A stretch of 64,000 bases of DNA from Azophilus sp965221755. GTDB lineage: Bacteria; Pseudomonadota; Gammaproteobacteria; Pseudomonadales; Azotimanducaceae. The notes under the pieces are model-generated. The model worked only from the letters and a program-made list of their open reading frames with translations. It searched no databases and was not told the origin of the DNA. Both the position numbers and the translations under genes were made by a program. Shown here piece by piece: positions 53,408 through 61,458 of this stretch (the first letter of the stretch is position 1; each line of letters opens with the position of its first letter). Location of the stretch: NCBI GenBank assembly GCA_965221755.1, contig OZ244921.1, forward strand, positions 434,001 through 498,000, given 5' to 3'.

Positions 53408-54009
53408 GGCGGCTTCTCCGTCGCAGGGGTCGAGACTTCCTCAAAATCCTGCCTCGAGTTGAAACTGCGGAAGGCTGCCTTGCGGCCCTTGAATTGCACA
53501 TCGAGCGCACCCATCGAGTCAAGCCAGCCGTGCGCGGCGCGGTCGCCGCTGGCGATATGGCGATCCAAAGCGCCGATGGCTTCGACGCGCAGCAGGCAAT
53601 GCAGCGGTTGACGGCGCTCCCCGTCGTGAGCCGCGGCGGCCAACGGTCCGGGATCGGCCGGATGCGCCTCCAGCGCGGCGCGCAGGCGTTTGGCCAGGTC
53701 GAGCGGAACCAGGGGCGCATCGCCCGGACACACTAAGGCCAGGGGCGTTGCGCAGCGCCGCAGCGCCGCCGCGACGCCGGCCAGCGGGCCTTGGTGCGGC
53801 GGCAGTTCGTCGGCCACCACAGGCGCAAGCAGGCGGTATTCGTCGAAGTTGCGGTTGGCGCTGATCAGCAGCGCGCTCACCTGCGGGCGCAGCCGCTCGA
53901 CGGTTCGCGCCGCCAGCGTCCGCCCGCGCCAGGGCAGCAACGGCTTGTCGGCGCCGCCCAGGCGGCCGCCGCGTCCGCCGCACAGGATGATGCCGGTGAT
54001 CCCCGTCAC
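53404..54009 (-). CDS. mobA: Molybdenum cofactor guanylyltransferase MobA
   Basis: 201 residues from GTG 54009. It adds GMP to molybdopterin to make the bis-MGD cofactor. The nucleotide-binding start is GIILCGGRGGRLGGADKPLLPWRG; further MobA text: ADELPPHQGPLAGVAAALR, LVCPGDAPLVP and QPLHCLLRVEAI. The start overlaps the ferredoxin stop (GTGA). The only molybdoenzyme gene seen nearby is the broken one at 50396. Confidence 0.9.
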   Translation of the reverse strand: MTGITGIILCGGRGGRLGGADKPLLPWRGRTLAARTVERLRPQVSALLISANRNFDEYRLLAPVVADELPPHQGPLAGVAAALRRCATPLALVCPGDAPLVPLDLAKRLRAALEAHPADPGPLAAAAHDGERRQPLHCLLRVEAIGALDRHIASGDRAAHGWLDSMGALDVQFKGRKAAFRSFNSRQDFEEVSTPATEKPP

Positions 54010-54284
54010 AGGTCGAGGACCAGCCGGGCCGTGCGCGAGCGCGAACAGCAGATCATCATCAGGTCGTTGCGCCGGCGCTCCTCGGCGGTCAGGATGTCGT
54101 CCTGATGGTCAGGCAGGCCGGCCAGCACCCGGGTCTCGCAAGCGCCGCAGATGCCGCTGATGCAGGAATGGGGCGCATCCACACCGGCGGCTTCGACCGC
54201 CTCCAGAATCGATTGCCCGGCAACGACCCGCAGGGTGAGGCCGGATTTTTCCAACACAACTTCAAAGTCCGCTTCGACGTTCAC
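54006..54284 (-). CDS. 2Fe-2S ferredoxin-like protein (phthalate-dioxygenase-reductase type)
   Basis: 92 residues from GTG 54284, which overlaps the transglutaminase stop (GTGA). It has the plant-type 2Fe-2S cysteine pattern, HSCISGICGACETRVLAG with a further cysteine in MMICCSRS, and a C-terminus (RTARLVLDL) like the ferredoxin domain of VanB/phthalate dioxygenase reductases, here without the flavin domain. Electron-transfer partner unknown. Sits between a transglutaminase-like gene and mobA in one operon. Confidence 0.85.
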   Translation of the reverse strand: MNVEADFEVVLEKSGLTLRVVAGQSILEAVEAAGVDAPHSCISGICGACETRVLAGLPDHQDDILTAEERRRNDLMMICCSRSRTARLVLDL

Positions 54285-55165
54285 TTTGGGCTCTGCTCGG
54301 TGACTTGCACCGCCACTTCGAGCGTCTGCTCGCCGCCACCCTGAATGAAGCCAATGGTGGGACTGACGTCGCCGTAGTCCCGTCCCCAAGCCAAGGCAAC
54401 GTGCGACTGGTTCGGCTGCTGGTTGTTGGTGGGATCAAAGTCGGTCCAGCCAAACTTCGGGCACCAAACGGAGAACCAAGCGTGGGAGGCGTCCGAGGCA
54501 TCGCCCTCGGCGACTCCTTGGCGAAGGCTGTTGCGCACGTAGCCGCTGACGTAGCGGGCGGCCAGGCCGTAGGTGCGCAGGCAGGCAATGGCGACATGGG
54601 CGAAGTCCTGGCAGACGCCTTGGCGATGGCTGAAGATCTCCGTCACCGGGGTGTTCACGCTGGTGACGCCTTCGCAGTACTCGATGGAATTGAAGATGCG
54701 CTCGCACAGCCTCCAGCCGATGTCCAGCACGGAACGGCGCGGGGCGAACAGGTCGCGGCAAAAGTCCAAGGCGCCGTCTAGCGTCACTCGAGGCGAGGGA
54801 TAGCAGAACTGGGCAGCCTCCCAACTCGGTTCGTCGATGGGCGCTTGCAGGCGCTTCGCGGTGTGCTCCCAACTCCGACCGGCCTGCGGATCGACGCGGT
54901 CGATGGGTGCCAGTTCGATCTGCGCTTCCGCTTTGATGTCGAGCGCTCGGTGCTCCTCAAGAATCAGCAGCGCGGTGAGTTGGTTGCCAAACGCATCCAT
55001 GTGGGTGGCCATTTCCCAGGGCTGCGGCGAAACCTCAATGCGCGTCGATAGGACACGTTGGCCGGGGGCCTCACGCGGCGTCAGGCGTAGCAGCTGACGC
55101 GACTGGCTGACCGGAAGTTGGTAGGCATAGCGGGTCCGGTGCGACAAGGCCAGCGTCGCGGTCAT
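54281..55165 (-). CDS. Transglutaminase-like cysteine peptidase family protein
   Basis: 294 residues from ATG 55165. The N-terminal bacterial transglutaminase-like domain (HRTRYAYQLPVSQSRQLLRL) precedes the core, whose catalytic triad is visible: Cys in HRQGVCQDFAHVAI, His in ASDASHAWFSVW and Asp in WTDFDPTNN. Such proteins usually stand next to the ATP-grasp/alpha-E proteins (here at 31885, 20 kb away). Heads a minus-strand operon with 4-nt overlaps: ferredoxin, mobA, prolyl oligopeptidase. Confidence 0.9.
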   Translation of the reverse strand: MTATLALSHRTRYAYQLPVSQSRQLLRLTPREAPGQRVLSTRIEVSPQPWEMATHMDAFGNQLTALLILEEHRALDIKAEAQIELAPIDRVDPQAGRSWEHTAKRLQAPIDEPSWEAAQFCYPSPRVTLDGALDFCRDLFAPRRSVLDIGWRLCERIFNSIEYCEGVTSVNTPVTEIFSHRQGVCQDFAHVAIACLRTYGLAARYVSGYVRNSLRQGVAEGDASDASHAWFSVWCPKFGWTDFDPTNNQQPNQSHVALAWGRDYGDVSPTIGFIQGGGEQTLEVAVQVTEQSPK

Positions 55166-55458
55166 GTTGGCGAGGGGATTTCCATTAGGCAGGGACACCC
55201 TCACGATAAAACGTTTGGTGCTGCGGCATCAAGGGCTTGGCCAAGGCGGGCAGAGGATCCCCGGTGGCGGGCGACGCGACCAACGCCGTCTCGCCGCCTG
55301 CATCGGCCGCCCGCACGACACCGATGGATTGGCGATCCAAGCCGGGAATGGAAGCGTCAAGCTGCACGGGCGAATTCGTCAGTAAGCACTAAGTGGATGG
55401 TCAGAGTATAACGCCGCAATGTGGCCACCCAACGGCAGAGCGGACGGACGAGTGACCG

Positions 55459-55530
55459 TCAAGGCGCGCCTGCGAAGCGGGCGCGTTTCGCTGCGCGAAG
55501 CTCCGGTACCGTTGCGTGGGTCAGGCTCCG
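55459..55530 (+). repeat. Copy of the dispersed hairpin repeat
   Basis: Contains a GCGCCTGCGAAGCGGGCGC-type stem and TTTCGC(tgc)GCGAAGCTCC, followed by GTTGCGTGGGTCAGG as in the copy near 28420. Directly abuts the GGGACACACA cluster to its right. Confidence 0.65.
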
Positions 55531-55722
55531 AAGGCTCCGGGACACACATTGGGCTGTGAGGCTCCGGGACACACATGAGGCTCCGGGACACACATTGGGC
55601 TGTCGTCCAAGGCTCCCGTCGTAGGCTCCCGGACACACAACTTTTCGTCGGCTCCCGGACACACAACTTTTGGACGGCTGCGCACACGGTTTCGGGACAC
55701 ACGCTCGGCTCCGGGACACACG
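55531..55722 (+). repeat. Cluster of seven GGCTCC-GGGACACACA repeats
   Basis: GGGACACACA or one-base variants begin at 55539, 55566, 55585, 55630, 55656, 55694 and 55713. Most are preceded by GGCTCC, whereas the cluster near 44060 has GTTGAGT, so the GGGACACACA core is constant and the flank is cluster-specific. Spacing is irregular, so this is not a CRISPR. Located downstream of the minus-strand PEGA/formylglycine-type gene. Confidence 0.9.
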
Positions 55723-55777
55723 CAACTGCGGGACGGCCGCAGGAGACACGACCTTCGCGGAAAGGCCCGCGAACGCC

Positions 55778-57427
55778 CTACAGTTCCCGCACCACCCTGA
55801 AACCGCGTGTGTCCGAGGGACGGTCGTAACTCTCGCGGAACGAGGGCTGCAGCTCATCGCCTGCGGAGTCCCAGGCACTGCCGCGGGCGATGTGATTGCC
55901 GCAGCCGCTGGGACCGCAGTCGTTGACCCACTCCGCCACGTTGCCAAACAGGTCATGCACGCCGAGGGCATTGGCTTGGAAGGAGCCGACCGGCGCGCTG
56001 CGGACGAAGCCGTCGTCACAGTCGATGACCTGCCACTGCCGAAACACTTGGCCGAGCGACCGGTCGGCGATGTTGCCTCGCTGGCAAGGCGCGGCCCGGG
56101 ACGCCCAGCGACTGGCCGCATAGGCCCACTCCCGTTCGTCGGGCAGGCGGTAGAGCTTGCCGGTCTCGCGGCTCAGCCAATCGGCGTAGCCAACCGCTTC
56201 GCGCCAACTCACCTTGACCACTGGGTGGCGGTCGCTGTCCATGCCCTTGGCCGTCGGCAGGCTCAGGCTCATGGCCTCGGCGTAGCGCCGGTAGTCGCCC
56301 AAGCTCACCTCATGCACGGCGAGGGCAAAAGGCTCGCGGATCAACGCCTCCTGGGCCGGCAGCGCCCGCATGCCATCGCCGCCGGCGGCACCGATGCCGG
56401 CCTTGCCGGGCGGCACCACCACCAGCTTTGGGGCCATGCCGCCGCTGGCCAAGGCGTCCTGCACAAACTCACCGCCGCTGACTTGGTAGCGGGACAAGGC
56501 GATGCGCAGCGTCTTGCCGGCCTCGGACAACCGGAACCGCTCCAAGTTCGTGCGGTATCCCGCCTTGCGCACCCGCAGCTCCACCGGGCCGACGGGAAGC
56601 GCAACGCCCGGCCGGAACGGCTGGAAGCCGCCCCGGCCCAAGCGCACGGCCGCCTCGGCATCCGCCGGCGTCACTTCAAGACGCAGCAGGCCGACCAGCC
56701 GTTCCAAGGCGACGTCGATGGCGTTGACGCCTTGGCGCAGCCGATGGCTGCGCGTCTTGCTCCGATGGTCCTGTGCGGACACTTCGATGCGGTAAACGCC
56801 CACCGGCAGGCGAACGCCCGGGCGGTACGGCTTCGGGCCATCAACCAGCCGGACTTCGGCGGAGGCGGGCTGGGTTCGCACTCGAAGCTCGCCCATCGCC
56901 ACCCGGTTCAACTCGACGATCAATTCATGGCGCTGGCCGGGCAACACCTCAACGGTCTTATTGACGGCCGCCCGACCGAACTGCTCGACCGTCACTTCAT
57001 GGCGGCCAGCCACAAGCGGATCGAGTTCCAAGGGAGTGACTTGGGCAAGGCGTTCGCCATTGAGGCTCACCGAGGCGCCAACGGGATTGCTGGCAATCAA
57101 CAGCTCGCCATAGGCGGGCGCCAGCGCCACCGGCACCAAAAGACGCTCGCCGCGCCGAATCTCGATTTCCGAAGCGACCGGCGGATGGAACCGGTGCTCC
57201 ACCAACAGGCGATGGCGGCCGGCCAGCACGGGATCGACGACGAGTGGCGTCTCGCCAAGCAAAACGCCATCAAGCCGCACCTGCGCGCCCTCGACGGAAG
57301 CTTTCACCTGCAGGCTGCCGGCACCCAACGCCAGCGGCTTGAGCGCACCGACATCCAGCGTCATCCAGTCCGCCACCGCCCACAGAACGACGAGCGCACC
57401 GACGCCGGCCAACCACCGGCGCCTCAT
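55778..57427 (-). CDS. PEGA-repeat protein with SUMF1/formylglycine-generating-enzyme-like domain
   Basis: 549 residues. An N-terminal membrane anchor (WLAGVGALVVLWAVADW) is followed by about four PEGA-type beta repeats (for example VEGAQVRLDGVLLGETPLVV, NPVGASVSLNGERLAQVTPL) and a C-terminal SUMF1-like domain: LAVHEVSLGDYRRYAEA, HPVVKVSWREAVGYADWLSR, YRLPDEREWAYAAS, FGNVAEWVNDCG and ARGSAWDSAGDELQPSFRES. The domain is related to sulfatase-activating enzymes, but many members are not enzymes; no sulfatase is in the window. Likely periplasmic and membrane-tethered. Confidence 0.85.
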   Translation of the reverse strand: MRRRWLAGVGALVVLWAVADWMTLDVGALKPLALGAGSLQVKASVEGAQVRLDGVLLGETPLVVDPVLAGRHRLLVEHRFHPPVASEIEIRRGERLLVPVALAPAYGELLIASNPVGASVSLNGERLAQVTPLELDPLVAGRHEVTVEQFGRAAVNKTVEVLPGQRHELIVELNRVAMGELRVRTQPASAEVRLVDGPKPYRPGVRLPVGVYRIEVSAQDHRSKTRSHRLRQGVNAIDVALERLVGLLRLEVTPADAEAAVRLGRGGFQPFRPGVALPVGPVELRVRKAGYRTNLERFRLSEAGKTLRIALSRYQVSGGEFVQDALASGGMAPKLVVVPPGKAGIGAAGGDGMRALPAQEALIREPFALAVHEVSLGDYRRYAEAMSLSLPTAKGMDSDRHPVVKVSWREAVGYADWLSRETGKLYRLPDEREWAYAASRWASRAAPCQRGNIADRSLGQVFRQWQVIDCDDGFVRSAPVGSFQANALGVHDLFGNVAEWVNDCGPSGCGNHIARGSAWDSAGDELQPSFRESYDRPSDTRGFRVVREL

Positions 57428-57472
57428 GGCGGAGCCGTCAGCGCGACCGGCCCTGCCGCCATCAGTGCGGCA

Positions 57473-57946
57473 TCAAAACGCAATCCGCAGCACGCTCTCC
57501 CCAACGCAGGCGGGCTTGGCTTGGCCTTCCACCTCAACGGTGAGCTGATTGACCACCTCGATCATGCCGCCCTTCGGCTCCACGCTCAGAATTTCGCTAC
57601 GGGTGCGGATGCGGGCGCCCACCGGCACCGGCGCGGGAAAGCGCACCTTGTTCCAGCCGTAGTTGATGCCGAGCTTCATGCCGGGCAGAGCGGGGAGGCC
57701 GACGCCTTCGCCGCCGGGCAGAAAGCTCATCAGCGACAGGGTCAATTGGCCGTGGGCGATGGGCGCGCCGAACGGCCCGCTCCTGGCCCGCTCCGGCTCC
57801 ACGTGGATCCATTGATGATCCAAAGTGGCGTCGGCAAAGGCATTGATGCGATCCTGGGTCATTTCAAACCAATCGGTCGGCTGCGACGGTTGGCCGATTT
57901 TGGCCTTGAGCGTCTCAAGACCCTGTTCAAGTGCTTGGTTAGCCAC
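57473..57946 (-). CDS. MaoC family (R)-hydratase
   Basis: 157 residues, single hot-dog domain. The hydratase motif is ATLDHQWIHVEPERA with FGAPIAHGQLTLSL, giving the catalytic Asp/His of enoyl-CoA hydratases of the MaoC group. Start GTG 57946 with GGGAG 7 nt upstream. Acts on an acyl-CoA, exact chain unknown. Divergent from the phosphotransferase gene; the spacer holds a hairpin-repeat copy. Confidence 0.9.
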   Translation of the reverse strand: MANQALEQGLETLKAKIGQPSQPTDWFEMTQDRINAFADATLDHQWIHVEPERARSGPFGAPIAHGQLTLSLMSFLPGGEGVGLPALPGMKLGINYGWNKVRFPAPVPVGARIRTRSEILSVEPKGGMIEVVNQLTVEVEGQAKPACVGESVLRIAF

Positions 57947-58013
57947 GCAATCTCCCTGAATTTTGATGGAAGGGGCGGCGATTATGCGAAGGTTCGAGGC
58001 AGGGATTCAAGCA

Positions 58014-58115
58014 ATTGCGCGACCTGACGGTCGCGGATGGAGTTTCGCTTGCCGCGAAACTCCGAGCGCTCCACGCAGGCAGGATTCCGACATGTTTCCG
58101 AACCCGCACAGCAAT
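58014..58115 (+). repeat. Full copy of the dispersed double-hairpin repeat
   Basis: GCGACC(tgac)GGTCGC followed by GGAGTTTCGC(ttgcc)GCGAAACTCC, then GCAGGATTCCGACATG and GAACCCGCAC. It lies between two divergent genes, where an intrinsic terminator would not be expected. Confidence 0.85.
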
Positions 58116-58171
58116 TGTCCGGCAACGGGCAGTTAGGGCAATATCGGCGCACAGGAGCAGGAGGCGGCGGC

Positions 58172-59227
58172 ATGGAGCATGACGAGAGCACGGGGCCGGA
58201 AGGCTACCGCGTGGCGGCGGTGGAGGCCTGGATCAAGGACCACGTCGAGGACCTGACCCCGCCCTTCCACTGGACGCGCTTGGAAGGCGGCCACTCGAAC
58301 CTCACCTATCGGCTGGACGACGCCGAAGGTCGGCGGGCGGTCATCCGCCGTCCGCCCCAAGGGGAACTGCTGCCCAAGGCCCACGACATGAGCCGCGAGT
58401 GGTCGTTGATCTCCGCGCTGGGGCCGACCCCGGTGCCGGTGCCCAAGGCGCTCGGCTTTTGCGAAAGCCCCGGCGTCACCGGCGCTTGGTTCTACGTGAT
58501 GGGCCTGATCGACGGGCGCCCGCTCTACAACGCCGAAGACACCGCGGCGCTGGTGCCGCAGGACAAGCGCCGCAAGACCGCCCACTCCTTCATTGACGTG
58601 CTCGGCGACCTGCATGCGGTGGACCCCGACGCCGTCGGCCTCGGCGAACTCGGCAGGAAGGAGAACTACGTCGGCCGGCAACTCAAGACCTGGTACCGCT
58701 CCTGGACCTCGTCCATCGAAGCCGCCGACTACGATGACCGGCGGGCGCACGGCATCCGCGACTTCCTGCTCGCCAACATCCCCGACCAAGGCCCGGCCCG
58801 AGTGGTGCATGGCGACTACGGGCTGCACAACTGCCTGGTCGGCCCCGACTGCGCCATCGCCGCCGTGGTGGATTGGGAGATCTCCACGCTCGGCGATCCC
58901 TTGGCCGATCTCGCCTACGCGCTGAACCCTTGGCCGGACCCAGCCGATGACGAGCCGGTCGCGCCGGAGGCGGCCACCGCCCCGCCCGGTTTCCCGACCC
59001 GCACCGAACTCGCCGAACGCTACGCCGAGCACACCGGCCGCGACCTGTCCCGGCTCGACTACTACTTGGCGTTCAACCGCTGGAAGACCGCCTGCATCGT
59101 GCATGGCGTGTACGCCCGCTACTGCGCGGGCAAGAAGAGCGCGCAAGGCGTTGATCTGGAGGAGCTGCGCGAGCGCATCGACCGTTCGCTGACGCTGTCG
59201 GAGCAGGCCTTGAACCGAATCGGCTGA
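58172..59227 (+). CDS. APH family phosphotransferase (ACAD10/11-like)
   Basis: 351 residues from ATG 58172, with AGGAGCAGGAGG upstream. Aminoglycoside-phosphotransferase fold: LEGGHSNLTYRL near the N-terminus, the catalytic VVHGDYGLHNCLVG and the metal-binding VVDWEISTLGDPLADLAY. This subgroup is found beside acyl-CoA genes and is related to the kinase part of ACAD10/11; a role in hydroxyacyl-CoA metabolism is inferred, also from the nearby MaoC and FadR-type genes. Confidence 0.9.
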   Translation: MEHDESTGPEGYRVAAVEAWIKDHVEDLTPPFHWTRLEGGHSNLTYRLDDAEGRRAVIRRPPQGELLPKAHDMSREWSLISALGPTPVPVPKALGFCESPGVTGAWFYVMGLIDGRPLYNAEDTAALVPQDKRRKTAHSFIDVLGDLHAVDPDAVGLGELGRKENYVGRQLKTWYRSWTSSIEAADYDDRRAHGIRDFLLANIPDQGPARVVHGDYGLHNCLVGPDCAIAAVVDWEISTLGDPLADLAYALNPWPDPADDEPVAPEAATAPPGFPTRTELAERYAEHTGRDLSRLDYYLAFNRWKTACIVHGVYARYCAGKKSAQGVDLEELRERIDRSLTLSEQALNRIG

Positions 59228-59367
59228 TTGCGGCGACGGCGCCGGACAAACTCCTCCTGCGAATCACGCTCCGCATTTCGCGTTGAAACACGATGTTCCA
59301 TGACGAACCGTCGTTCGACCGCCGGGCATGATTTCCCAACCCGTCGCAAACTTTTTCCGAGAAAGCG

Positions 59368-59396
59368 CTGGACAAACGATTGTGAGCGCATAGAAT
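59368..59396 (+). promoter_or_regulatory. Candidate sigma-70 promoter of the FadR-type regulator operon
   Basis: CTGGAC (59368-59373), 17-bp spacer, TAGAAT (59391-59396). The presumed start of transcription (about 59403) lies just before two TGGTnnnACCA operators. Confidence 0.5.
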
Positions 59397-59410
59397 TGCC
59401 TCGACCAATT

Positions 59411-59435
59411 TGGTATGACCAAAATGGTCTTACCA
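59411..59435 (+). promoter_or_regulatory. Tandem TGGTnnnACCA operators (GntR/FadR type)
   Basis: Two 11-bp palindromes, TGGTATGACCA (59411-59421) and TGGTCTTACCA (59425-59435), 14 bp apart, in the form known for FadR-subfamily GntR regulators. They lie between the candidate promoter and the regulator's ATG, as expected for self-repression. Confidence 0.7.
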
Positions 59436-59467
59436 AACAATCCTTGCACAAAGAACGCGACCGCGGC

Positions 59468-60208
59468 ATGAGCGCCAAACACAGCCAGCTGGCCGGCACC
59501 CTCACCGACGAAATCCTCTCCGGACGCTATCGGGCCGGCGACCGGCTGCCATCGGAGCGGGAACTGGCGGTGCGCTTCAACGTCAGCCGAGGCGCCGTGC
59601 GGGAGGCGATGAGCCGCCTGTCGCAGCTGGGCGTGGCGGACATCCAGCCGGGCGGCGCCCGCGTGGCGCCCATCAACCAAGCCAGCCTCGACATCATCGG
59701 CCACATGCTCGCCGCCACCCGTGTCCCGGACGCCCAGCTGCTGGGGCAGATATTCCAAGTGGTGGAGCGGCTGCTCAGCATGGCGGCGGAGGCCCTCGTG
59801 GAGCGCGGGCGGGATGCCGACATCGAGGCCGTCCAAGCCCGGCTCTCAAGGCTCTTCGACGACGGTTTGGACGGCGAAGCCCACGCCGCCGCCCGCATCG
59901 AGATGATGCGCGCGATCATGATCACCAGCGGCAACCTGGTCTGCCAGCTCATCGCCCACGGCCTGTTCAAGCAGTTCGCCCCGACTCTTGAAGCGGTCAA
60001 GCCCTACGTGCAGCTCGACGTGGCGGCATTCAACCGCATCGCCCGGCGGCTTGAAGGCGCGTTGGCCAACCGGGACCGGCGCGACGTGCGGGACGTGTTC
60101 GACGACTTCTCGGCACTGCACGCCCGCACCCTGGCTCCGGCCATCGAGGCCGCCGCCCGGCAATCCGCCCGGCATTCCGAACCCCTGCCGGAGGCGGCCG
60201 CCTCATGA
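59468..60208 (+). CDS. GntR/FadR-family transcriptional regulator
   Basis: 246 residues from ATG 59468. N-terminal winged helix: LTDEILSGRYRAGDRLPSER and ELAVRFNVSRGAVREAMSRL. The rest is an all-helical FCD/FadR-like effector domain. The preceding DNA holds tandem GntR-type operators, suggesting control of itself and of the RND efflux genes, whose first start overlaps its stop by 4 nt (ATGA). Ligand unknown; acyl-CoA or an aromatic acid would fit the surroundings. Confidence 0.9.
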   Translation: MSAKHSQLAGTLTDEILSGRYRAGDRLPSERELAVRFNVSRGAVREAMSRLSQLGVADIQPGGARVAPINQASLDIIGHMLAATRVPDAQLLGQIFQVVERLLSMAAEALVERGRDADIEAVQARLSRLFDDGLDGEAHAAARIEMMRAIMITSGNLVCQLIAHGLFKQFAPTLEAVKPYVQLDVAAFNRIARRLEGALANRDRRDVRDVFDDFSALHARTLAPAIEAAARQSARHSEPLPEAAAS

Positions 60209-61353
60209 AGCGCAAAGTGTTGCTCCCCGGCCTCATCATCCTCGCCGCGACCTTCGGCGCGGTGGCGCTCATGGCCACCAGCCCGGAAATCGACCCCGAC
60301 ATTCCCGAGCCGGTGGCGCCCACCGTGCGGGTGCGCGACGTGCTGCCGGAGTCCATCCAACTGCGCGTCCACTCCCAAGGCACCGTCGCGCCCAACCAGG
60401 TCACCGCCCTGTTTCCCGAAGTGGCCGGCAGGGTGGTGTGGATATCCCCGGCGCTGGTCAACGGCGGCTATTTCGAGAAGGACGCCGTGCTGCTCAAGCT
60501 CGACGACCAAGACTACCGAACGGCCCTGCAGCGCGCCCGGGCGGCGCTCGCCCGAGCCGAGGCGGAGCACGACCATGCCCGCTACGAGCACCAGCGCATG
60601 CGCAGCCTGGAGCAGCGGCAGCTGGCCAGCCGGTCGCAAATGGAGAACACCCTGAAGGAATCGCGGGTCAAGGAAGCGGCCCTGGAGGATGCCCGCGCCA
60701 ATTTCGACCAGGCCCAGCGGGATCTCGAGCGCACCGAGGTCCGGGCGCCCTTCACCGGCTTGGTGAAGAGCGAGACGGTGGACATTGGCCAACTGGTGGG
60801 ACGCAACCTGTCGGTGGCCACGCTCTACGCCAGCGACCAAGTGGAGGTGCGCCTGCCCATCGCCGACCGACAACTGGCCTTCCTCAACGTGCCCTTGGGC
60901 CAGCGCGGCGCCTTGCCGGAGGAGGCGCAGCCCCGAGTCACCCTATCGGCCCAATTCGCCGGGAGAACGCTGCGATGGTCCGGCCGCATCGTGCGCACGG
61001 AGGCGCAGATCGACACTGCCAGCCGCATGGTCAACGTGGTGGCCCGCGTCAACAGCGGCGACCATGCCGAACCGCCGGCCGTGGGACTGTTCGTGGACGC
61101 CGAAATCGAGGGGCTGACGGTCGATGGCATCGTCGTGCTGCCGCGCACCGCCCTGCGCAACGGCAACCGCGTGCTGGTGGTGGATGAGGAGCGGCGCCTG
61201 CAGTTCCGCGACGTCGAGCCCTTGCGCCTGTACCGGGACGACGTGCTGATCGTCGGCGGGCTCGAGCGGGGCGAGCGGGTTTGCGTTTCGCCCATGCAGA
61301 CGCCGATCGAAGGCATGCGGGTGCATCCCATTGCCGACCAAGCCGCCACCTGA
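60205..61353 (+). CDS. RND efflux system periplasmic adaptor
   Basis: 382 residues. N-terminal signal or anchor (LPGLIILAATFGAVALMA), a lipoyl-like barrel region (APNQVTALFPEVAGRVVWIS), a helical hairpin (residues about 110-170) and a beta-barrel domain with RAPFTGLVKSETVDIGQLV. It links the inner-membrane pump encoded next to an outer-membrane channel. Overlaps the regulator gene by 4 nt. Confidence 0.92.
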   Translation: MKRKVLLPGLIILAATFGAVALMATSPEIDPDIPEPVAPTVRVRDVLPESIQLRVHSQGTVAPNQVTALFPEVAGRVVWISPALVNGGYFEKDAVLLKLDDQDYRTALQRARAALARAEAEHDHARYEHQRMRSLEQRQLASRSQMENTLKESRVKEAALEDARANFDQAQRDLERTEVRAPFTGLVKSETVDIGQLVGRNLSVATLYASDQVEVRLPIADRQLAFLNVPLGQRGALPEEAQPRVTLSAQFAGRTLRWSGRIVRTEAQIDTASRMVNVVARVNSGDHAEPPAVGLFVDAEIEGLTVDGIVVLPRTALRNGNRVLVVDEERRLQFRDVEPLRLYRDDVLIVGGLERGERVCVSPMQTPIEGMRVHPIADQAAT

Positions 61354-61458
61354 CCGGCCCGCAAACGTGGGGACGCCGCAAACGGACGGCAAGGCGCTCG
61401 CCGGGCGCGAAGCCTGACCGACTCGACGACTTTCCTCCGCGAGCAGGAGAAATAGCAC

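Larger units (their letters stand above)
55166..55777. other. 612-bp intergenic region with hairpin-repeat copy and GGGACACACA cluster
   Basis: The right part is repeats (55459-55722). The left part has a 60-codon open frame on the minus strand (55185-55367) with no recognisable content or clear ribosome site; I do not call it. No other gene seen. Confidence 0.55.

Noticed and set aside
55670..58027. A 785-codon plus-strand open frame across the PEGA and MaoC genes
   Set aside because: Crosses two well-supported opposite-strand genes and repeat sequence; no recognisable content.
58014..58115. Hairpin repeat as an intrinsic terminator
   Set aside because: No T-run, and this copy lies between divergent genes where no transcript ends.
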